Below, piece after piece: positions 1 to 7,940 of a stretch of 52,406 nt of DNA. The stretch spans positions 1 to 52,406 of the forward strand of contig JARXAL010000202.1 of assembly GCA_029865835.1 (NCBI GenBank), read 5' to 3'. The notes beneath the pieces are model-generated. The model made no database searches. It saw only the letters and a list, made by a program, of their open reading frames with translations, and was not told the origin of the DNA. Each line of letters starts with the position of its first letter. The stretch's first letter is position 1. This DNA is from Verrucomicrobiaceae bacterium. GTDB taxonomy: Bacteria; Verrucomicrobiota; Verrucomicrobiia; Verrucomicrobiales; Verrucomicrobiaceae. The position numbers and the translations under genes are program-made.

Positions 1-73
1 GCGGGTGCTCCATGGCTCCACTGTAACAGCCAATCGCATGGGGTGGAAGTCTGACGAGTCTGAGAAAACCCGG

Positions 74-1201
74 CTAACAGCTTTTGGCGAGCAGTCTGTG
101 CCCGCGCTCAGTCTTCCAAGGCTCGACCTGCAGGAGCAGGGCGGGCAGCTCCGGCTGCAGAACATAACTGCGGTGGAACACCGGGGTGCTGGATCCTGCA
201 ATGGGTGGAACAATCCATCTCCAGTCGGCACTGACTTGGCGCCCGGCTCTCTCCTCGGCACCGCAAAAGTGCTCAAACTCGGCAATGGCCTGGTGGTGAT
301 CCACGAGCCGCACTCCATCCCGCTCAAACGATTCAAGAACCGCTTCGTTGAGCACGAGCAGGGCATGGTCGCGCCACAGGTTGCGAGTGCGCCGGATGTC
401 AAGGCCGAGGTGCTCCGCCACGACCGGCAATTGATTGTAGCGTCCCTCGTCACCGAGATTGCGCGCGCCGATCTCGGTCCCCATGTACCATCCGTTGAAG
501 GGGGCGCAGGGATGGGCCGCGCGACCTGTGGCCAGCGTCATATCGGCGATAGCCGGGACCGCATACCATCGGAGGCCGAGCTTTTCGAACCAGGCATACC
601 GGGAATGGCGCAGCGGCACCTCCAGCACGAGTCGGCGCGGCAGCTCATACCACCGCAGCTGCCCGCGCGCCTGGACAATCACCGGCAACAGGTCAAAACG
701 GCCTGGTTTGATGGGGGGTTCCCAACCGAGTTGGCGCGCGAGGCGGGTCAACTCCACGTTCATGGGATCCCCCAGGACACCGCCTCCCGGCAACTCGTAA
801 CCGGCATAGCGCAGGAGCTGATGATTCCAGATGCGCACTTCATCCTCCTCGCCGCGCCACTCGGGGAACACCGTCATGAGGGGGTGGATGCGACCACCGG
901 ACGTCGCTAGGTCAAGGTGCGCGCAAAGGGCGTCGAAGACCTCGTCACAGGTATCCACGGTGCGTGCATCCACCACCTGCAGCGACTTGCAATGCAACCT
1001 TCCCACGCAGCGCGGCGCGCTGCGCCAGGCGGCGCGTGCGGCGGCCTCGAGATCTAACGGCGCTGAATCATCCCCACCCGGCACCTGCTCACCGAGATCC
1101 CAGCGCCGGAAGATATTCCCCGCATCAAGTGGGGGGGCAGCGAAAGGGCAAGCGGGCATGGGCGGCATGACAGGAACGGCGTGAGACCTGGCACCTGCCA
1201 T
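74..1201 (-). CDS. nos: Bacterial nitric oxide synthase, oxygenase domain only
   Basis: Predicted haem-thiolate enzyme that oxidises L-arginine to citrulline and NO. The 375-residue protein has the length of stand-alone bacterial NOS and no reductase domain. Visible family motifs are the proximal haem-ligand segment RCVGRL (Cys65), IWNHQLLRYAGYE near 124-136, the YELPRRLVLEVP block, the arginine-binding NGWYMGTEIGARN (Glu243), VDHH near 300 and the pterin-side DWRWIVPPI near 326-334. All are in the canonical order. Electrons must come from a separate flavodoxin or reductase not seen here. It is the last minus-strand gene of the polysaccharide array, 48 bases after the WecG-like gene, so co-transcription is possible. 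Start chosen is the first ATG; the N-terminal ~50 residues are poorly conserved and the start is less certain. It ends with TAG. Family assignment is very secure from motifs; the link to polysaccharide is inference. Confidence 0.95.
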   Translation of the reverse strand: MAGARSHAVPVMPPMPACPFAAPPLDAGNIFRRWDLGEQVPGGDDSAPLDLEAAARAAWRSAPRCVGRLHCKSLQVVDARTVDTCDEVFDALCAHLDLATSGGRIHPLMTVFPEWRGEEDEVRIWNHQLLRYAGYELPGGGVLGDPMNVELTRLARQLGWEPPIKPGRFDLLPVIVQARGQLRWYELPRRLVLEVPLRHSRYAWFEKLGLRWYAVPAIADMTLATGRAAHPCAPFNGWYMGTEIGARNLGDEGRYNQLPVVAEHLGLDIRRTRNLWRDHALLVLNEAVLESFERDGVRLVDHHQAIAEFEHFCGAEERAGRQVSADWRWIVPPIAGSSTPVFHRSYVLQPELPALLLQVEPWKTERGHRLLAKSC

Positions 1202-1249
1202 CGGGCTTCGGTGAGAAAAAATGCCGTGAACTAGAACGCCAAGGGCCGT

Positions 1250-2011
1250 TCAAGCTCCGGCCGCACATGGCGGCATCTGCCTCCGAAAACGCCATATCAG
1301 GGGCAGCAGCGGCAACGCTTTCCAGTAGCGCGGCACGAACTTGGCGGGCTGAAAGAGGCACCGGAACAGCCAGCCCAATCCCGCCCTGTCGGCCCACCTG
1401 GGAATCGGTGCTTGGGTTCCCGCCAGAAAAGCAATGGCCGCGCCCGTGCAGACGATGCCCATCTTGGGCTCCAACCGCTCGTGCAGCCAAGCGCCCAGCA
1501 CCTCCTGTTTGCCCCCTGCCAAATTCAGTACGACCACCTTCGGGCGCGCCTCCCGCAGCCGCTCCAGAAGCACTTCATCTTGGATCGACCCTTTCACATA
1601 GTTGGGTGCCACGTAAAGATTCTGGCTTCCCATGGGCCAGCCCTGCGAGTGCAGCCAGCCAGCAATCGCACCGCCCTCCTCGGCATTGGGCATGACCCAG
1701 AAAACGTCTCCCTTTCCGCGTAGACCCGCCTGGCGTGAGAACGCTTCGATAAACTTCAAACCGGAATGCCTCGGCAGCCTCTCTCCCGTCCGCAGCCAGA
1801 ACGCCCCCACCATGACCGCGCTGTCTGTCAGCACCACGCCAGCCTGGCCCACAGCATGACGGTAAACCGAATCCTGTTGCAGCTCATTGGCCAAATTGGG
1901 TCCAGAGGGAGCCACCAGCAGACATCCCTCTCGGACCCGCTCCAGGGCCTCATCAAGGGTTCCGGTGAAAAAAGGCAAACCTAAGACGAAGCGGGTGCAG
2001 GCATGTTCCAT
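1250..2011 (-). CDS. WecG/TagA/CpsF family glycosyltransferase (GT26)
   Basis: Transfers an N-acetyl-hexosamine-type sugar (ManNAc, ManNAcA or glucose in known members) to a lipid-linked intermediate at the inner face of the membrane. Family signatures: LPFFTGTLDEAL at the N-terminus, TDSAVMVGAFWLRTG in place of the usual ADG...G block, VVVLNLAGGKQEVLGAWL matching the G-x-PKQE-W motif, and the C-terminal GTQAPIPRWADRAGLGWLFR and RYW typical of RAPxW..GLEWL..RY. The open frame starts at 2089, but the ATG at 2011 (MEHACTRFVLGL) begins exactly where the family begins, so I chose it. No convincing Shine-Dalgarno site precedes either start. NOS follows 48 bases downstream. Donor sugar cannot be told from sequence. 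Confidence 0.88.
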   Translation of the reverse strand: MEHACTRFVLGLPFFTGTLDEALERVREGCLLVAPSGPNLANELQQDSVYRHAVGQAGVVLTDSAVMVGAFWLRTGERLPRHSGLKFIEAFSRQAGLRGKGDVFWVMPNAEEGGAIAGWLHSQGWPMGSQNLYVAPNYVKGSIQDEVLLERLREARPKVVVLNLAGGKQEVLGAWLHERLEPKMGIVCTGAAIAFLAGTQAPIPRWADRAGLGWLFRCLFQPAKFVPRYWKALPLLPLIWRFRRQMPPCAAGA

Positions 2012-2259
2012 AGTGTTAGAATTGGGGGGATCGATTATCAAGCCGGTGACGCAGTGCGGATCCGCCAGGCAGGGAGCCCGGGGCACCAAGGGCCCCCCTC
2101 CGGCGTAGGGGCCTGCTCATTCAAATTCAGGCGTCGGGTCGGGTCGTCACGCTGGGCAGGGAAGCCGCCAGACGATCTTGATCATCAGCCGACCTAACGA
2201 CCCAAACCGGAAACCGTCCGCTCTCGGCACGCATCGGACGTGCATTGACTGGGTGCGGC

Positions 2260-3216
2260 TCAGCTCTGCCTGCCACCGCCGCTGACAAAATCCGCGTAGG
2301 CAGCCTTCAAGCCCTCCCGCAGCGAAATGCGGGGGGCCCAGCCGAGGCTCCGGATCACTGACCCATCCAGGAGTTTTCTCGGGGTGCCGTCCGGCTTGGC
2401 GCTGTCAAACACGACCCGCCCGGTATAGCCCACCACTTCTGAGACAAGCAGAGCCAGATCCCGAATCCGGATTTCTTCGCCACTGCCGGCGTTCACCCAG
2501 TCAGGTGGGTTCTCAGCCTCCAACAAGGTGGCGCAGGCCGCCGCCAGATCGTCCACGTGCAAAAACTCGCGCAGCGGCTCGCCACTTCCCCAGACGACCA
2601 TCTCGGAAGCGCCGCTGACCTTGGCTTCATGGAACCGGCGAATCAGCGCAGGGATGACATGCGAGTTCATCGAATGGTAATTGTCACCCGGGCCGTAAAG
2701 ATTGGTGGGCATCACCGAATGAAACAAAGCCCCATGTTGACGGCGATAGTGCTGACAGAGCTTCAGCCCCGCGATCTTCGCCAACGCATAAGCTTCATTC
2801 GTTTTTTCCAGGGGACCGCTCAACAGGCAGTCTTCGGGCATCGGCTGGGGTGCTTCCCTCGGATAAATGCAGGAGCTGCCCAGAAACAGCAGGCGCGCAA
2901 CCCCGCACAAGTAGGCTGCATGCACCACATTGGCCGCAATCATGAGGTTGTCATAAATGAAGTCAGCGGGGTAGGTGTCATTAGCGTGGATGCCGCCAAC
3001 CCTGGCCGCCGCCACCACCACGTCGTGCGGTCGGTGCTCCGCCATCCAAGCCTCCACCTCCGCCTGGCGCGACAGGTTAAGCTCGGCCCGGCTGGCTGTC
3101 AGCAATTGATGGCTGCCGCGGGTTTGGAAATGCCGCATCAAGGCCTGACCGGCCATGCCTCGATGGCCCGCGATGAAGAGTCGCCTGCGTGGGTTGGAAG
3201 GGGGGGGGGTTCTCAT
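2260..3216 (-). CDS. fcl: GDP-L-fucose synthase
   Basis: Epimerase-reductase that converts GDP-4-keto-6-deoxymannose (product of Gmd) to GDP-L-fucose with NADPH. The 318-residue extended SDR shows GHRGMAGQAL (dinucleotide loop), GSSCIYPR near 113-120, the catalytic Tyr143-x3-Lys147 in EAYALAKIAG and the family-specific NLYGPGDNYH and NSHVIPALIRRFHEAK blocks. The partner gmd is in the same array but about 25 kb upstream, at 28509-29561. Codons 3-6 lie in an uninterrupted run of ten C (3200-3209, read as G on the plus strand) immediately before the Rossmann motif. Slippage there would abolish the protein, so the gene may be phase-variable. Function is secure; switching is inference. Confidence 0.95.
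   Translation of the reverse strand: MRTPPPSNPRRRLFIAGHRGMAGQALMRHFQTRGSHQLLTASRAELNLSRQAEVEAWMAEHRPHDVVVAAARVGGIHANDTYPADFIYDNLMIAANVVHAAYLCGVARLLFLGSSCIYPREAPQPMPEDCLLSGPLEKTNEAYALAKIAGLKLCQHYRRQHGALFHSVMPTNLYGPGDNYHSMNSHVIPALIRRFHEAKVSGASEMVVWGSGEPLREFLHVDDLAAACATLLEAENPPDWVNAGSGEEIRIRDLALLVSEVVGYTGRVVFDSAKPDGTPRKLLDGSVIRSLGWAPRISLREGLKAAYADFVSGGGRQS
3200..3209 (-). repeat. C10 homopolymer tract at the start of fcl
   Basis: Ten consecutive G on the plus strand, read as ten C in the fcl mRNA, only six bases after the start codon. Tracts of this length in surface-glycan genes are classic slipped-strand mispairing sites in other bacteria. No in-frame start downstream could rescue the Rossmann motif. 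Confidence 0.8.
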
Positions 3217-3408
3217 AAAAACTTATGGATTGATGAAATCGCTTGGGCCGGTTTGAACGCACTCAGCAGGCGGGCAAAGGTCTTATCCGGCACGCCTCTT
3301 GCGATGCATGGTTCGTGTCGTCTTGGTCCTCTCTTAGAGTTACAGGCCCAGCACCAACTTGGTGGCGAAGGCATTGCTCGGGTTGATCAGGGGCTATCTC
3401 AGGCCTGC

Positions 3409-3888
3409 TCAGCCGTGAGGTTCTCCCTTGGTTTCCTCACCGCCAACCTCCCCCATGACAGCCTTTTGCTCGCGCCGCCTGGATTGCCAGCACAACGCCA
3501 TCCATTCCGCCAGAACGACCCCAAGGATCGAATAAGCCAGATCCGCCAGGGTGAAAGACCGGGACGGAATCCAGGCCTGGACCATCTCGCCACCCACCAG
3601 CACAAGCAGCGCCAGGGACAACACCAGCCGCCGCGGCACGTTCGCTCCGGCAAGGAGAAAAGCCGGAACGGCTGCATAACACCAAGCCATTGGCAGCGTG
3701 CGCAAATCATGCGCCCAATTCAGCCAGGAGATCAACGACCTAGGCAGCGGCAGGTCACTTGCACTCGGGCTGGGTCGCAGCAGCAGGTAGCCGATGACCA
3801 CCCCGATGTTAAGCACCCAAAGGAAAACAGTGATGCCGATCAATCGTTTCAATGGGCTTGATTGCTTCAATTCCCAGCACTTACGCAC
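3409..3888 (-). CDS. VanZ-like family membrane protein
   Basis: A 159-residue integral membrane protein with about four predicted transmembrane segments: residues ~17-36, ~66-80, ~87-104 and ~112-131. The stretch GGEMVQAWIPSRSFTLADLA followed by ILGVVLAEWM matches the VanZ-like signature (G..E..Q...P.R..s..D...N..G). Such proteins are common in exopolysaccharide loci, particularly those with exosortases, but their role is not known. The first codon is GTG at 3888; a later start is possible. It lies between fcl and a decayed fragment, all on the minus strand. Family assignment is good; function is open. Confidence 0.75.
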   Translation of the reverse strand: MRKCWELKQSSPLKRLIGITVFLWVLNIGVVIGYLLLRPSPSASDLPLPRSLISWLNWAHDLRTLPMAWCYAAVPAFLLAGANVPRRLVLSLALLVLVGGEMVQAWIPSRSFTLADLAYSILGVVLAEWMALCWQSRRREQKAVMGEVGGEETKGEPHG

Positions 3889-3906
3889 TCGTCTGAAATT
3901 GATCGA

Positions 3907-4182
3907 TCACTTATGGTAAGGCACCAGCAGTGCACCGCAGGTGGTCATCAATTTTGGAACTTCCGGATGAGGACTGGGTGCCTCATAGGTAAACGGTAAT
4001 CCTTGCCGCAGATAAAACTCCAAAGGAGCCACTGGACTACCCATCCCCACCAGTTATACTTGCCGCTCAACCGGAGCCACCACCCGACCGCTCGCATCGC
4101 TCCTCAACAACGTCTCTTGTTCATTCATACACGCTAGCACTCGCGCAATGACCTCAATAATACCTGCCCCATTCAAGGACGC
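3907..4182 (-). pseudogene. Decayed coding remnant with an in-frame stop
   Basis: On the minus strand a single frame runs from a TTG at 4176 to a TGA at 3907-3909. It reads protein-like sequence (for example IIEVIARVLACMNEQETLL, and PLEFYLRQGLPFTYEAPS near the end) but is broken by TAA at 4054-4056. An upstream in-frame TAA lies at 4183-4185. It is too short for the ORF track. I do not recognise the family. The continuous plausible composition on both sides of the stop suggests a degraded gene rather than spacer DNA. It occupies most of the 411-base gap between the VanZ-like gene and the next glycosyltransferase. Confidence 0.35.
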
Positions 4183-4299
4183 TTAGCGTGACGCTTACAG
4201 TCTTCCTCCGCTCCGAAAGATTACGAGTGTAAACCGCCTTCGCCGACTCATCATCAACTGCCCAAATGTTTTACGGCACCCAACAGCGAAACGGACTCG

Positions 4300-5112
4300 T
4301 CATTTCCTGAGCGTCTCCTGTTCTAGAACAATAAAATACTCATAAATAGACTGCAATGTTGCGTAAGTGAATCCCGCCCTACCGTCCAAAAAAGCCCGGC
4401 GAACTAGCATCATATAAAAGAACTTAATTAATGGTCGCCCTGGAATTCGGTAAAACAGCTCTTTTTGATGAAAACGCTTCTCTGTGAAGTCGTTTGAAGT
4501 AAGCGCTTTGCGAAAAGAGAATGAATGGTTTTTTTTTTGGTTCTCTAGAATGGTCTTGGCCTCGAGCTCTGCGTATTTGATGTGCCGCTCTAACCAGAAC
4601 CTGATACCTTTGCTAAAGGGATAATGGTCAAGGTAACCTTGAAGATCACTGATTGGACCGTCAACAATAGACACAGGATTCACCAAGCGCTCGTACCTCA
4701 TTTTAGTTGGGCGAAATAGGCGGAGGTAATAAGGTGAGATTTGCGCATGCTTTAACCATGTGCCATCTAGATAGAAGTCACGCCTTTGAATCCTGAAGGC
4801 GCTTTCAGTAGCACCTACTTTGGCCGCCTGAATGGCAGCATTCTTTAATCCTTCAGACACACGCTCATCAGCGTCAATATAAAGCACCCAGGGATGTTTG
4901 AATGGAATGTTCGCTAGCCCCCAGTTCTGATGTGCTGACCAGTTATCGAAAGCACGTTGAGTAACAGTTGCACCGGCAGCCTGGGCAATCTCGAGGGTCC
5001 GGTCAGTGCTGAATGAGTCATAGACATGGACGTCATCCGACCAAGCAATTGAGGCAAGACATGAAGGTAGATCCTGTTGCTCGTTTTTCGTGAGGATTAA
5101 TATCGAAATCAT
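4300..5112 (-). CDS. Glycosyltransferase family 2, WaaE/KdtX-like
   Basis: GT-A fold inverting glycosyltransferase, 270 residues. It opens with ISILILTKNEQQDLPSCLAS and shows the acidic pairs DSFSTDRT and the metal/nucleotide-binding YIDADERVSEGL. QRAFDNWSAHQNWGL is the block typical of the WaaE-like subgroup, which adds beta-1,4-glucose to LPS core in enterics. It probably adds one sugar to the lipid-linked repeat at the cytoplasmic face of the membrane. The gene is visibly more A+T-rich than its neighbours. It carries an A10 run in the coding strand (4529-4538) within ENQKKNHSF, a possible slippage site. Family is secure; donor and acceptor are unknown. Confidence 0.88.
   Translation of the reverse strand: MISILILTKNEQQDLPSCLASIAWSDDVHVYDSFSTDRTLEIAQAAGATVTQRAFDNWSAHQNWGLANIPFKHPWVLYIDADERVSEGLKNAAIQAAKVGATESAFRIQRRDFYLDGTWLKHAQISPYYLRLFRPTKMRYERLVNPVSIVDGPISDLQGYLDHYPFSKGIRFWLERHIKYAELEAKTILENQKKNHSFSFRKALTSNDFTEKRFHQKELFYRIPGRPLIKFFYMMLVRRAFLDGRAGFTYATLQSIYEYFIVLEQETLRK
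4529..4538 (-). repeat. A10 homopolymer tract inside a GT2 gene
   Basis: Ten T on the plus strand, ten A in the coding strand, spanning the QKKN codons in the C-terminal third of the WaaE-like gene. A one-base slip would truncate the protein. It is the second 10-base tract in this polysaccharide array. Confidence 0.75.
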
Positions 5113-5157
5113 TTGGAGAGTGGAATCAAGGGTATCAGTTCAAAGCCGGAGGCTTAA

Positions 5158-6120
5158 CTACATTCGATTGGAATCGAGAGGCTGTAAAACTCCGATTTTT
5201 GTGGTCATCGCCATCTTTCGTAGAATTGACCTTGGACAAAGGAATGACAGTAAAATCGGAAACATCAACATCACGAATCGTAGAGGCATGGAAAGGCACG
5301 TCCTGAAAACGTCAATGCGACGTTCTCCCCGGAACGCCTGAACATAGGCAACGGACTTTATGATCATCGTGGCTGGTTTGTCAGTGGCACAAAACCGGTC
5401 CATAAAAACCAATGTTCTTTCGCGTCTAGGCAAGGTTGTGATGCTCTTGGTCCAATAATAAGTGTAGGAAACCCAGGACAAACCGATATCCTCATTCGGC
5501 TCACGTCGAAGTGCAGTACCTGTATGAACATAATATTTTCGGTCTGCATTTGTCAATGCATGGACCAGATGAATCTGAGGAAAAAGGTCCATGGAATGGA
5601 TCATCATCGATTTGAGAACAGCTTGGTCGATAATGCGTGTAGGGTATATGATACCTGGTAGAAACGAACCCATATAATACAGTCTGGCCTTTTGCTGTTG
5701 GAGTTCACGGGATGAAAAGGAGCCTTCGGAGAGTCCTTCGAGATCTAACGCATTCAGGAGAATAGCATCATATTCGAGTGATGCCAATTGGCTATGGATT
5801 TTATCGCATTCCTTGGGGTCGATCAAATCATCGTCACATAGCAGCCAGAAATACCTCGCCTTCGCTTCCGCGTAGGCAAGGATCAGATTGGGGCCGACTG
5901 TGATATTTCTAGTTCGCCTGACGTAATTCAGGCCAGGTAACTTAGCCACAAAATCATGGATTACTTCCGGTGTTCTGTCGGTGCTGGCATTGTCATAAAT
6001 AGTGATCGGGCATTTTCCCATCACAGATTGGGAAAGGCTCTCAAGTGTTCGGGCCAGTTTTGCATGTCTATTATAAGTTATTACAGCAATTTCAAGAAGG
6101 TTTAGATTGTTTGTACTCAT
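5158..6120 (-). CDS. Glycosyltransferase family 2
   Basis: A 320-residue GT-A enzyme. LEIAVITYNRHAKLARTLESL at the N-terminus, TIYDNASTDRT around residues 40-50 and the DxD-type CDDDLIDPKEC around 110-120 are the usual nucleotide-sugar and metal sites. The C-terminal third is less conserved, with a hydrophobic patch (RFVMLMFPILLSFLC) that could associate with the membrane. Its ATG overlaps the stop of the GT61 gene by four bases (ATGA), so the two are translationally coupled. It is relatively A+T-rich, like the neighbouring WaaE-like gene. The sugar is not predictable. Confidence 0.87.
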   Translation of the reverse strand: MSTNNLNLLEIAVITYNRHAKLARTLESLSQSVMGKCPITIYDNASTDRTPEVIHDFVAKLPGLNYVRRTRNITVGPNLILAYAEAKARYFWLLCDDDLIDPKECDKIHSQLASLEYDAILLNALDLEGLSEGSFSSRELQQQKARLYYMGSFLPGIIYPTRIIDQAVLKSMMIHSMDLFPQIHLVHALTNADRKYYVHTGTALRREPNEDIGLSWVSYTYYWTKSITTLPRRERTLVFMDRFCATDKPATMIIKSVAYVQAFRGERRIDVFRTCLSMPLRFVMLMFPILLSFLCPRSILRKMAMTTKIGVLQPLDSNRM

Positions 6121-7331
6121 AATTTAGATTCGTGGAGAAATTTCAATAGTTCCGGTATGTCGATGGATAAATCCGCTCCATTCGCACGGTGGCGGGCGAG
6201 ATTGGACGCGTGGTCACCTTGGCCAGCGAATACGTGATGCCTCAGTCCGGCTGCGCGCGAGATGTTTCTGTAAAATCCATTGATGACTTGAGGATGCACC
6301 ATTTCCACCACCGCAGCGCCGGGCGGGCAAAACAAAAGATTTGTCAAGGCGGCGCCATGCGGTGCCACCACCAGAGTGGCTTGGGAAAAAATCTCAGCTT
6401 GCTCTTGGACGGTCAAGTTACTCGGATCGACAATCTCAAACCCCTTGAGTGCAAGCTCTCTCACCACTTCCTCCTCGTTCAGAACTCTCCGGACCCTGGC
6501 GTTTCCTCGCGCTGCGTAGATTTTCTTTGTCGCCACTTTGTTTGATATCCAACGGGCCAGAATCCTACGGACACCCTCCACCTGCCAATCTTCGACACCG
6601 TCATGGGAACCCTGAAACTCCGGAACAATCAGATTCTCCACCACCAAATTAGTATCTGACTGGAGTTGAATGACTTTGCTCTCGGGAATACCGGATTCCT
6701 GAAGAACCTCGTTGGTAAATCTGGCGGACGAATTGATAATGAACTGATCGAATGTATCCAGAGGTTCCTTGGCTCGATCCAGCAGGGCAAGTTTCGGAAG
6801 GCAATCCACCATGAAGTGGTAATAGTTGTTTGTTGCCTCGGGAGTGGCCAAATAGGCGGACTTTCCGCTCAAACTGGCGGGGGCGGAGGGCCAGCGGATT
6901 CTTCTAAGTGCCGGGTGGCAAAGCGTGCCCCAGGGATACGGGGTTGACTCTTGAAAGATGAGCCCTGCGCGATCAACGACCATTCCAGCATAACCACCAA
7001 ATACACGAGCGTGTTGCAGTTGATACACACAGACCCGGATGCCATCGAAAGCAGGAAGTTGTGAGTAGGCATCCGCCAGTTGGGCGGTTTGACATTCCGG
7101 CAGGGGATTTTCTTTTGCATGTGGAGCCATCTCCATAAGCACCCGTCCTTCGGAAGTGTTATCGCGGAAATGGCCGATGATGTCCGAAAGAACGTGTCTG
7201 GGTGCATGCCCGAATGGCGAGTTATTTTGCCATCTGCTGGTGATCCCACGATGCCAGCCCCGCCATAGGATCGGTGCAAAATTGCGGGCCGCCGACCGTA
7301 TTTTCTCTTTGATGATTTGTGAGATTCTCAT
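6117..7331 (-). CDS. Glycosyltransferase family 61 protein (DUF563)
   Basis: 404 residues with the GT61 core: ATPEATNNYYHFMVDCLPKL near 170-190, KKIYAARGNARVRRVLNEEEV near 270-290, and the C-terminal FSQATLVVAPHGAALTNLLF followed by PPGAAVVEMVHP. This order defines the DUF563/GT61 family, which includes bacterial capsule enzymes and plant xylosyltransferases. UDP-xylose and UDP-glucuronate should be made by genes in the same array (30657-33020), so a xylosyl transfer is conceivable, but that is only a suggestion. It overlaps the downstream GT2 by four bases and follows the WcaF-like gene by 39 bases. Confidence 0.87.
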   Translation of the reverse strand: MRISQIIKEKIRSAARNFAPILWRGWHRGITSRWQNNSPFGHAPRHVLSDIIGHFRDNTSEGRVLMEMAPHAKENPLPECQTAQLADAYSQLPAFDGIRVCVYQLQHARVFGGYAGMVVDRAGLIFQESTPYPWGTLCHPALRRIRWPSAPASLSGKSAYLATPEATNNYYHFMVDCLPKLALLDRAKEPLDTFDQFIINSSARFTNEVLQESGIPESKVIQLQSDTNLVVENLIVPEFQGSHDGVEDWQVEGVRRILARWISNKVATKKIYAARGNARVRRVLNEEEVVRELALKGFEIVDPSNLTVQEQAEIFSQATLVVAPHGAALTNLLFCPPGAAVVEMVHPQVINGFYRNISRAAGLRHHVFAGQGDHASNLARHRANGADLSIDIPELLKFLHESKL

Positions 7332-7370
7332 GGAGAGAAGGGACGATGAAGGAGTCTCTTCGAATCCAGG

Positions 7371-7940
7371 TTACAAGCCGGCTGCCGACCTTTGACGGAT
7401 CGGTTTGCAGGGATTTCCGCCACAGATCGTCATGGGAGCCACATCCCGGGTGACCACGCTGGCCGCGCCGATGATAGCACCTTCTCCGATGGTGATTCCG
7501 GGCATGACGAAGGCACGGGCACCCACAAAAACCTTCGGGCCGATGGTGATTTTTGCGGTTTGTAAGGCAAGCGAAGGATGGTCGAACCGATGCGTGCCGG
7601 TGCAAAGGTAGGCCTCCTGGGCTATCGTGGTATGCTGGTGAATGACAATCGGTCCCAGGCTGTATGCATTGGCACGATCACCCAGACAGGCCCGGTCATG
7701 AAGGGTCAGGTTCCATGGAATTTGAATCCTCGCCCGTTGATGCACAAATGGCTTTCCATGAATGTTGGCTCCGAAACAGCGCAAGACCCAGATCCGCCAG
7801 AAGTTGAAAGGCTTGGGCGTCCAGACACAGAGGAGAATCCAGACATATTCCCAGATCAAAATTCCTATCCGCTGACGGACGGACCATGGGCTGTCATAAG
7901 GCGTTTTTTGTTCGTGTGTTTCGCGAGGTTTCATCTGCAT
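7371..7940 (-). CDS. WcaF-type colanic acid/EPS O-acetyltransferase
   Basis: Left-handed beta-helix (hexapeptide repeat) acyltransferase, 189 residues. The N-terminal SPWSVRQRIGILIWEYVWIL and CVWTPKPFNFWRIWVLRCFGA are typical of the WcaF subgroup. The hexapeptide coils run from about residue 70 to 175, for example ITIGPKVFVGARAFVMPG. CTGTHRFDHPSLAL carries the likely catalytic His of the acetyl-CoA transferases. It would O-acetylate a sugar of the repeat unit in the cytoplasm using acetyl-CoA. It overlaps the end of the upstream GT4 gene (7931) by ten bases, so they are probably coupled. Confidence 0.85.
   Translation of the reverse strand: MQMKPRETHEQKTPYDSPWSVRQRIGILIWEYVWILLCVWTPKPFNFWRIWVLRCFGANIHGKPFVHQRARIQIPWNLTLHDRACLGDRANAYSLGPIVIHQHTTIAQEAYLCTGTHRFDHPSLALQTAKITIGPKVFVGARAFVMPGITIGEGAIIGAASVVTRDVAPMTICGGNPCKPIRQRSAAGL

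Noticed and set aside
2075-2108. GGCCCC...GGGGCC palindrome in the gap before the WecG-like gene
   Set aside because: The stem is only six bases, there is no U tract, and it lies within an array that appears to continue into downstream genes; too weak to call a terminator.
2557-3861. 434-residue plus-strand ORF
   Set aside because: It lies antisense to fcl and the VanZ-like gene, both of which have clear family motifs; its own composition is not protein-like.
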